Of a DNA stretch of 9,363 nt, positions 1-6,614 are shown in pieces. The translations under genes and the position numbers were made by a program. The notes under the pieces are model-generated. The model ran no database searches. It was not told the origin of the DNA and saw only the letters and a list, made by a program, of their open reading frames with translations. The first letter of the stretch is position 1; every line of letters begins with the position of its first letter. This DNA comes from JBGPIK01 sp041484845 (lineage in GTDB: Bacteria > Desulfobacterota > Binatia > UBA9968): the NCBI GenBank assembly GCA_041484845.1, contig JBGPIK010000274.1, forward strand, positions 1-9,363, given 5' to 3'.

Positions 1-126
1 CGTACGGTTTGATGAGGGAGAACAGGTCTTTGTGGTACGGTAGATTCTAAACGGGCACGAAGCTGGAAACGGCGGAGACAAGCCAAGGATCGACCTAACC
101 AACGCTGAGCCTGTTCTCTACTCTAC
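1..126 (+). mobile_element. 3' end of a group II intron (domain V remnant and putative domain VI), partial
   Basis: The window opens with CGTACGGTTT followed by GATGAGGG. This matches the 3' strand of group II intron domain V (consensus ending near GUACGGUUC) and the linker that usually follows it. Downstream, GAGAACAGG (18-26) pairs perfectly with CCTGTTCTC (110-118), with possible G-U pairs at both ends. This forms a long stem that could be domain VI. The sequence then reads TACTCTAC, which fits the usual AY intron end, so the 3' splice boundary is placed near 126. The first half of domain V, the catalytic core and any reverse transcriptase/maturase gene would lie left of the window. The element runs towards the end of the res gene from the opposite strand. 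The domain V match is convincing for so short a piece; the exact end and the domain VI assignment are inferences. Confidence 0.62.
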
Positions 127-300
127 CCAATTCACGAACGATTTGAACGGGCTTCGATCAGTCCGCCGGCTCAGTCAACTCTGATTCACGGAATGATTCG
201 AGAGCGGCGCACCGATCTACGATTATTTCTGAACACGAGAGCAAATCGCTGAACCGGCGGCCGCAAGATCCAAGACCTGACCCTGGAGCCATTCCCTTTG
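127..300. other. Intergenic region between the intron end and the res stop codon
   Basis: No convincing gene or intrinsic terminator is visible: there is no GC-rich hairpin followed by a T-run on the minus strand after the res stop codon. The stretch contains a GCGGCCGC palindrome near 258-265 and a loose inverted pair, CCGCCGG at 163-169 and CCGGCGG at 255-261, too far apart to be a standard terminator. A 44-codon minus-strand frame (158-292) begins 8 bases after res but has no good ribosome binding site and no recognisable product. The REP-like motif at 263-283 is listed separately. Confidence 0.5.
263..283 (-). repeat. Degenerate REP-like motif, left copy
   Basis: Read on the minus strand, this 21-base motif begins GGGTCAGGTCTTGG and ends ATCTTGC. 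It matches 15 of 21 positions with the motif at 8827-8847 on the plus strand, so the two copies form an inverted pair around the operon. From memory, sequences close to GGGTCAGGTCTTGAATTTTG are common in intergenic DNA of environmental bacteria, often near REP-associated tyrosine transposases. That recollection could not be checked here. It lies 17 bases past the res stop codon. Confidence 0.3.
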
Positions 301-3300
301 TTAACGATTGCCCGCCGATACTACTTCACTCAATTTAAGTGCTAAAAGCTGTGGCTCCCAACAAACCAAAAGGGCCCATTTCCCTAGACGTCCCCAGTGA
401 TTCACTGCGCTTACCCAGCGCTTGGCAGCTTGATGCTTTGCATCCGTATCTTCGTGCGACTGACCTTTGATTTCAAGGACGAGCGTTACTCCGTTGACAA
501 GTCTAACCAAGAAGTCAGGTTCATATACATGCTGCATCCCGTAGAGCTCGTAAGGAATATTGAATTCCAGATGATCATTTCGCGCGTAACAGACGACGAT
601 TCTGTCTTTCGCAAGTTTTTCTAACTGGAACATCGCCGCCTGCTCCCAGGAGTTCGTATCGCACGCTACAAAGTTCAAATGGCTTGCCTGAGTAGCCTGA
701 ACTGGCTTCACGGTTTTGAAATGGACGTCGGCTGTACTCGCGATGGGTTTATATCTGTTGGTTCTCGGCAACATCGGCGCCTCGCCCTGTGCGTCATCTG
801 GTTCGATTGCCGCCACGAGCAACGATACAATTCGTTGCGCGTAAGTTTGTAAGCCAATCTCTGAAGGGTGACAACCGTTGAGATTCACTCGCGTTGAAAT
901 GTAGCTTTGTACGATCTGAAGAACCTGAGGGAACAGAGCGCTACGCCCATGCGTCTTGAGGCGCTCTTTTCCTGGATGCGCGTTCTCAGTTAGAACGCGC
1001 ACAATCTCTCTGGTCATTTCGAAGGCTATTGTTTGGGAGTGCACCGAGTTGTAGTAGGAGTCCCGATCCACCAGTTCATATCCGAAGCCACCATGTGCGC
1101 TCGGAATCCCGATCTTGTAACCGACCTGAGGCTGAACAAACGCTGCGGTCGGTGTGCTCCAAGGATCAAGCTTTGTTGTCTCGACTGTATCTATATCGCA
1201 TTTAAGGAAATTTCGTTTCAGATCGACGACGTACCCCTCCACGATTGGAAAGCGAATTTCGAATTGCTTACGCTCTGGCAGTGCCAGAACCTCATGCTTC
1301 GGCTTGTCCTCCGATCCTGTTCCTTTTCCCGGCTCTCGGCCTTTGAACGGAATCAAGGAAAACGGTACACCGAAAATATCAACGTACTCGGCAGTGAGTA
1401 GTCCTGTCTTTGGGTCTGGAGTGTAGTCTATCCGCCTCAACCCGCGACCTACGACTTGTTCGCAAAGAAGCTGACTGCTGAACGCGCGCAGCCCAAGAAT
1501 ATGCGTAACATTACTAGCGTCCCAACCTTCGCTCAGCATGTTCACACTCACCACGCACCGTATACGCTCGCCTGGCATTCCCGCTTTACCTACTGTAGAG
1601 ACGATCTTCCGCAATTCCTCGGCAGCCTCTTTCCTGGTGGCCTTAGGATTTTCGCTTTCTGCCTGCGATAGAAGGTCCGTGTCTATCCGCAATGTCACTT
1701 CTGCGCCTTTGTGGTTCCAAAAGTCTGGGAAGCCAGAAAGACCATTGCCATATCGTTTCTGCGGCTTGGGTTTTTTCTTGCGTCGCGGTGGGTCTTCTTC
1801 ATCGTCATCATCGTCTTCGTCAGGTATTTCGGCTTCGATCAATTCTTCTCCAGAAATCATCCGATGAAAATGCTCAGCGATATCGGTATTGTCACTGACG
1901 ATAATCATGACCGGCGGTATATGCTCTTGACCGGGTGCTGCGGCCTTGAGCAGCTCAAATCGCTCTTGCCATTCACCCGCGAGCGTCAACAACGCGTCCT
2001 CAGCCTTGCGATAAACTACCTCTGGTTTGGGTTTCCCGCCTGTCAGTTTTTCCCCGGCCTTGAGATCTCGGGTGATATGCTCCCAAAGTTTGAAATATTT
2101 TGGGTCCGGCCGGCCGGTGTTGTCGATCGCGGGCAATCGAGGAATTTTCGTAATACCGCTCTCGATCGCATCAACTAGACTAAAGTCGCTCACGATCCAC
2201 GGGAATGGAGAGCCTTCCGGGTAGCCACTGCCGTGAATATAAAAAGGCGTCGCCGAAAGATCGACGCACAACCCAATACCGCAAGCTGCGTTAATCTTAT
2301 CCAGCCCCGACACCCAAACTGTTGCTTCCTCGCGGTCTTCCCTTTCTTGGGCGGTCAGCTTCTCATTCTCGCCGACCGGTGCCGGTCGATACGCATGATG
2401 CCCTTCATCGTTCAGTACCATCAGCGGTTCATCGTCCCACAGATTGCCAAGACGGCCTTTCGCAAATGCTTCGGGAGTTTCGCTGCCAAGCCGACCCACC
2501 GTCACCCCGCCAACTTTGATCTCTTCCGCCTCCGGGCTAAACCAGTGCCAGTTTGTTACCAATACATCCTTACCCTTGGCCAATTCAGGCCGGAGAGAGG
2601 AAGGGACGATATCGAACTTGTCGTAATAGTTGTCTACGTCTCGCGGACGGAGAACATTTAGTCTTTCCTTAATCGTCAAATTAGGACAGACGACTAAAGC
2701 GCGGCGCGGATACCGAGGATCACCGGGTTTTGTGCCGCGATTGCAGAACGCCCACGCGATCAACATCGCCATAACTACTGTCTTGCCGCTTCCCGTAGCC
2801 ATTTTGCAGCCGTAACGCTGTATCGGTTTGAGACCTACCCCATTCGGAATATCGACTAGCTTTGGATGCTGAGCCATTTTCGCAACCCAATCTAGCGGCC
2901 GAGGGTTACGCCCCTCCTTGAGCGCGTGAAACTCCTCTAGTGAAAGCTTTGGTATCCATCGGAGCCTCTTTCCTTGTTCGAGGATTTCCTGCAGGTAGAT
3001 GATCGTTTCGACGCCTTCGATTTGGCAAAAGAATAGACGGCGCGGGCGATCTTCACGCCACCAGTGACGCAAAAGTTTTTTCGTAGTCTCCGATGCATTC
3101 TCCCAACCGGAGTCTCGCCAACGTCGCACGTCATCACGCAACGCGTTAACTAGCGGTAGGTCGTCGCGCTCCTCCTCGGCTAGAAAAGACATCTGTTGCT
3201 GCGCGCTTCCTGTGCGTTCGGATTTGAACCAATAGCTCGCTGGACGCCGCCCCATAGTTTTGCTGGGGATTCCGGTCTTCGTGTCGTAAACCCAATTCTG

Positions 3301-3372
3301 GTCAGGCTCTTTGTATGGTGAACAAAGGATTGGATTCTCGACCGGCTGGATAGGTATCGGCTGCTCAATCAT
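301..3372 (-). CDS. res: Type III restriction enzyme Res-like subunit: SF2 helicase with C-terminal PD-(D/E)xK nuclease
   Basis: This 1023-residue protein is the probable DNA-cleaving and ATP-driven translocating subunit of the restriction system. Superfamily II motifs appear in order: Walker A ATGSGKT (192-198), motif Ia around ALVVCPN (225-231), DEGH (322-325), SATPF (373-377), SEGWDASN (614-621) and QVVGRGLRR (639-647). The C-terminus carries a PD-(D/E)xK nuclease signature: a possible leading Glu at 910, EPDF with Asp953, and LEIKG with Glu967 and Lys969. Residues 518-527 are an acidic run followed by a basic run (530-540), probably a flexible linker inside the second helicase lobe. The length is close to classical type III Res subunits (about 970). 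The ATG at 3372 overlaps the end of mod by 8 bases, implying translational coupling; purine-rich sequence (GGAAAGCGGGA) precedes it. All key residues are present, so both ATPase and nuclease should be active. The family call is firm; membership of a specific type III subfamily is less certain. Confidence 0.9.
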   Translation of the reverse strand: MIEQPIPIQPVENPILCSPYKEPDQNWVYDTKTGIPSKTMGRRPASYWFKSERTGSAQQQMSFLAEEERDDLPLVNALRDDVRRWRDSGWENASETTKKLLRHWWREDRPRRLFFCQIEGVETIIYLQEILEQGKRLRWIPKLSLEEFHALKEGRNPRPLDWVAKMAQHPKLVDIPNGVGLKPIQRYGCKMATGSGKTVVMAMLIAWAFCNRGTKPGDPRYPRRALVVCPNLTIKERLNVLRPRDVDNYYDKFDIVPSSLRPELAKGKDVLVTNWHWFSPEAEEIKVGGVTVGRLGSETPEAFAKGRLGNLWDDEPLMVLNDEGHHAYRPAPVGENEKLTAQEREDREEATVWVSGLDKINAACGIGLCVDLSATPFYIHGSGYPEGSPFPWIVSDFSLVDAIESGITKIPRLPAIDNTGRPDPKYFKLWEHITRDLKAGEKLTGGKPKPEVVYRKAEDALLTLAGEWQERFELLKAAAPGQEHIPPVMIIVSDNTDIAEHFHRMISGEELIEAEIPDEDDDDDEEDPPRRKKKPKPQKRYGNGLSGFPDFWNHKGAEVTLRIDTDLLSQAESENPKATRKEAAEELRKIVSTVGKAGMPGERIRCVVSVNMLSEGWDASNVTHILGLRAFSSQLLCEQVVGRGLRRIDYTPDPKTGLLTAEYVDIFGVPFSLIPFKGREPGKGTGSEDKPKHEVLALPERKQFEIRFPIVEGYVVDLKRNFLKCDIDTVETTKLDPWSTPTAAFVQPQVGYKIGIPSAHGGFGYELVDRDSYYNSVHSQTIAFEMTREIVRVLTENAHPGKERLKTHGRSALFPQVLQIVQSYISTRVNLNGCHPSEIGLQTYAQRIVSLLVAAIEPDDAQGEAPMLPRTNRYKPIASTADVHFKTVKPVQATQASHLNFVACDTNSWEQAAMFQLEKLAKDRIVVCYARNDHLEFNIPYELYGMQHVYEPDFLVRLVNGVTLVLEIKGQSHEDTDAKHQAAKRWVSAVNHWGRLGKWALLVCWEPQLLALKLSEVVSAGNR
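1792..1821 (-). repeat. Low-complexity acidic-codon tract inside res
   Basis: About ten consecutive GAC, GAT and GAA codons encode an Asp/Glu-only run at residues 518-527 of Res. The tract is trinucleotide-like, so slippage would change linker length without breaking the frame. It therefore does not resemble the frameshifting repeats that phase-vary type III mod genes in pathogens. Confidence 0.7.
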
Positions 3373-6300
3373 ATTCCCGCTTTCCGTTCTCCATCGTCAG
3401 AACCCGTAGGCCTTCGTTACCACGCGGGTCAATGACCTTCACCGCCACGCGCCACTTGTCTCCCTTGCCCAGACGCTCCGGTCGCGGGAAAGGAAGACTC
3501 GTTAAACCGCTCAGCGCTTCAAAGGCATCTTCCTCAATTACGTCGGCATCACCGAGAGCCCTGGCCAGCTTCGACCATTTGCTCTTGTCCGGGAAAAACG
3601 CTTGACAGATGCAAAACGTCCGCCCGTCGTAATCCGTGTCGAGAAACCACGCGGCGATGCGCTCTTTGTCCGTTGGGAAGAGCGTGTTGCTCACGGGATC
3701 ATACACATCCATTCCCTCGACCTCGACGACAAACTCACCATCCTTCTGCTTTGTCGGCCCCTTCACGCGTGGCGCGCTGAAGACGGTGAAAAGCTGGCTG
3801 CCGGGCTGCGTCTTTAACAGGTCGCCCATCGCCACGTCCGGGCGGATGAGCGCCATGTGCAGGCGCAGCTTCGGATGGCTGCCACCCTCGATTGCATCCT
3901 GCGCCGCCGCATCGAAGCCGAATCCGGCGAAGACCACGTCGTCGTACCCTTTGCGGTTCGCGTCGCGGATCACCTCTTCCACCTGCATCGCGGTCACGTT
4001 GCCGACTTCCGGTCCGACACTCACTGCCACGCGGCGCTCTTGATTATCACCGTTTATCCACTCGCCTTCGGCGTGGATGAGCGAGGCGCCAGTCAGCGGA
4101 TCGAGCCGGCTGAACTTCATGTTTCTCGCTGGGGTTTCTCTTGTGGTGGGGAAATCCACCCCGCTCGCCTTGAGCAGGCGGATGATCTTGTCGAGATGCG
4201 CCTCGGCATTGGCCACCGCCGCGTCGCCGTCGTAGGTTTCCAACTCGTCTGGTGCACCGCCAATCGGTGTGTCCGCGCCGTCTTCCACGGCAATGACGCC
4301 TTCCATTGTGAACGGCCCGGTCACGCGGACGACGCTCTTCACCGGTTCGGGCTTGTTCACCAGTTCCTCCATCTCGTCGTTGGCAGAGATACAGACGTTC
4401 ACCTCGTCCATCTTCGCCCGCCACGCGGCGCGGTATACGGTCAGTGCAACCTGCAACGGCTTAGGCCAGTCGGGATCGGTGTCAAAGGGCACGTCCCATT
4501 CCTTCCAACTGCCTTTCGGAATCGAGGCACGATAGCCCTCGGCCTGCTTCGGCGTCACGCCCTTGAGCGGCTTCCTGGCAGGGAAGGATCGTATCAACAC
4601 GCGCTGCGTATCCGGCAGTAGCCAACGGCGTGTGTCCGCATCCGTCACCGCGTTCGCGCCTTCCTCGCGATGCTTGTGGATTAATTTCTCGACCAGCTTC
4701 TCCTTCAACGGCGTGCCGACTTTAGCGACTTCGCGGTTCAGCTTCTCCAGTTTCTCGGCGAGAACTGGCTCATGCTTGGCAAAGACGGGATCGAGCGAAG
4801 TGTTGCGGGCAATGCTCTTTAGCGTGATGTGCCGCACCATCTCGCACTGAAAAGTCGCCTTGCTAGCGACCCGGCCCGTCGGGTCGGTAAGCCATGTTCC
4901 GGTCGGATTTCGCGCCACGTCCTCCACGCTCAACGAGCGGAGCTGGTAGTAATCGAACTTCGCCGTCATCAGCCGGTGCTTTGCCAGCGCGAGCGCCACG
5001 CGGCTGGAGTCGCAGGTGATCCAGCGCCGACCCCATTGCTCGGCCACATACGCCGTCGTTCCGCTCCCGCACGTCGGGTCGAGCACCAAGTCACCGGGAT
5101 CTGTGGTCATCAGGAGGCAGCGCGAAATAACCTGCGTGTCCGTTTGAACCACGTAAATCTTCGGGTCTGCATTTGAAAAGCCTGCGCTTCCAGTGTCCGA
5201 CCAAGTATTCCCGAATGGTGCATATCCCGAGTCGGTGAAATAGCGAACGTAGTTGAGTTGTGAAGCCAATCCAATAAGGCGTCCCGCGCCAGCGAGGCGA
5301 TTAAGACCATCAGGATTCTTTGTTTTCCAGTGACGGTGGCTCCCACAGTCAAAAGGTCGGCCCCGAAATTGGAACAATCGCTCTTCCGGTCGGCCTGGGT
5401 CTTGCGACACGGCAAAACTCAACTGAGCAAAGCCCCAACCATTCGGCACGCTAGAAAGGTCTGCCCGCTCCTCTGCCGAAATTGATTGCGATGCGGTAGC
5501 GTCGTCGCTCACCAGGTATTTGTAGCTCCGCAGTTCAGACAGATTCTTCTCAGCAAGCAGGTGCCGAAACTTCACCTGCTGCTTATCCTTGGCATACCAC
5601 AGCAGATAATCGTTTTCTTCTGCAAGCAGGTTGGTAGCCCGGCTAGCCGTCTTTCGAAACGAGATGATTGAGCAGCAATTCGCGACGCCAAATACCTCAT
5701 CCATCACACAGCGCACGCGATGCAGATTTTCATCGCTGATCTGCACGAAGATGCTGCCGGAGTCCGAGAGAAGTTCGCGGGCCAGGGTAAGGCGATCGCG
5801 CAGGTAAGCGAGGTACGAGTGGATGCCGAGCGTCCAAGTGTCGCGGTAGGCTTTAACCATCTCCGGCTCGCGGGTAAGGTCCTGCTCGCGATCCTTTACG
5901 TCCCGCTGGCCGAGCTGGGGCTGGAAGTTTGAAGCGAACTTTATGCCGTAGGGCGGATCCACGTAGATCATCTGCACCTTACCGGCGAGATCTTCGCGCC
6001 GGGCGAGGCTGGCCATGACCTGGAGCGAGTCGCCGAGGATCATGCGGTTCGCCCAGTCCACATCATGCTGATAGAATTGCACTGCCTTCGCGTAATCTTG
6101 CTGCGGATCGGCAAAGAGATCGCGCTCCACATCCTCCCGTGCCAGCACGCGCAGAATGGCCTGCGTGGAGATGCGCTCGTGCATGTGCAGCGCTACCGGC
6201 TCGACCTCGAACCACGGCTTCTCCCGCTTTCCACTCCACTCCAGCCACGGCTCGTGCCGCCGCAGCGCGTCGGCGAGCAACTTCGCCTCGTCCGCCGAAA

Positions 6301-6562
6301 GTGCCCGCTGCCGCGCGATGGCCAGCAACCCCGGCAGCTTGTCCGCCTCCGTCGCATCCGTGGCCGATCGCAGCATCGGCGGCAGATGTGGATTGTAGTC
6401 GTAGTGAATTCGCTGCGACTCGGCGACTCGGCCATGCGCCTCCAAACCTGCCGGAGGAATGTTCTTACGCTTTGCCGGATACTTCGTCGTACTAACGGAT
6501 TCTCTTACCGACGTTTTCTTTGCGGACGTCGTTTGCTTGGCAGCTTTCTTTTTCAGGGGCAT
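3365..6562 (-). CDS. mod: Type III-like beta-class DNA methyltransferase (Mod) with long C-terminal extension
   Basis: This 1065-residue protein probably methylates an exocyclic amino group, most likely adenine N6, using S-adenosylmethionine. The catalytic motif DPPYGIKF (202-209) precedes the SAM-binding motif DPTCGSGTT (495-503). That order defines the beta class and fits type III Mod. The roughly 290 residues between them should hold the target recognition domain. The N-terminus is lysine-rich (1-33). After the SAM-binding half, residues about 570-1065 form an extra region not found in classical Mod proteins of about 650 residues. It includes a recognisable but functionally unclear block with GPEVGNVTAMQVEEVI (851-866) and FAGFGFDA (878-885). 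I chose the ATG at 6562 because GAGGA sits 5 bases upstream; a longer frame begins with TTG at 6637 inside the Z1 gene and is weaker. The gene follows the Z1 gene by 52 bases and overlaps res by 8. Its GC is about 63% outside the recognition domain and about 53% inside it, suggesting domain exchange. Confidence 0.9.
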   Translation of the reverse strand: MPLKKKAAKQTTSAKKTSVRESVSTTKYPAKRKNIPPAGLEAHGRVAESQRIHYDYNPHLPPMLRSATDATEADKLPGLLAIARQRALSADEAKLLADALRRHEPWLEWSGKREKPWFEVEPVALHMHERISTQAILRVLAREDVERDLFADPQQDYAKAVQFYQHDVDWANRMILGDSLQVMASLARREDLAGKVQMIYVDPPYGIKFASNFQPQLGQRDVKDREQDLTREPEMVKAYRDTWTLGIHSYLAYLRDRLTLARELLSDSGSIFVQISDENLHRVRCVMDEVFGVANCCSIISFRKTASRATNLLAEENDYLLWYAKDKQQVKFRHLLAEKNLSELRSYKYLVSDDATASQSISAEERADLSSVPNGWGFAQLSFAVSQDPGRPEERLFQFRGRPFDCGSHRHWKTKNPDGLNRLAGAGRLIGLASQLNYVRYFTDSGYAPFGNTWSDTGSAGFSNADPKIYVVQTDTQVISRCLLMTTDPGDLVLDPTCGSGTTAYVAEQWGRRWITCDSSRVALALAKHRLMTAKFDYYQLRSLSVEDVARNPTGTWLTDPTGRVASKATFQCEMVRHITLKSIARNTSLDPVFAKHEPVLAEKLEKLNREVAKVGTPLKEKLVEKLIHKHREEGANAVTDADTRRWLLPDTQRVLIRSFPARKPLKGVTPKQAEGYRASIPKGSWKEWDVPFDTDPDWPKPLQVALTVYRAAWRAKMDEVNVCISANDEMEELVNKPEPVKSVVRVTGPFTMEGVIAVEDGADTPIGGAPDELETYDGDAAVANAEAHLDKIIRLLKASGVDFPTTRETPARNMKFSRLDPLTGASLIHAEGEWINGDNQERRVAVSVGPEVGNVTAMQVEEVIRDANRKGYDDVVFAGFGFDAAAQDAIEGGSHPKLRLHMALIRPDVAMGDLLKTQPGSQLFTVFSAPRVKGPTKQKDGEFVVEVEGMDVYDPVSNTLFPTDKERIAAWFLDTDYDGRTFCICQAFFPDKSKWSKLARALGDADVIEEDAFEALSGLTSLPFPRPERLGKGDKWRVAVKVIDPRGNEGLRVLTMENGKREYD

Positions 6563-6567
6563 AGGTT

Positions 6568-6572
6568 TCCTC
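6568..6572 (-). promoter_or_regulatory. Ribosome binding site that sets the mod start
   Basis: On the minus strand GAGGA stands 5 bases before the ATG at 6562. It supports this start over the in-frame TTG at 6637, which lies inside the end of the Z1 gene. The protein then begins MPLKKKAAK. Confidence 0.65.
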
Positions 6573-6614
6573 AACCGAGGGTACAGAGTAGTGAATTCAC
6601 AATTGTCACTAGCC

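Noticed and set aside
158..292. 44-codon minus-strand frame just after res, as a fourth operon gene
   Set aside because: No proper ribosome binding site, no recognisable product, and it overlaps the REP-like motif.
3857..4621. Long plus-strand open frame of 254 codons
   Set aside because: It lies antisense to the GC-rich C-terminal part of mod, has a histidine- and arginine-rich composition typical of such shadows, and has no recognisable motif.
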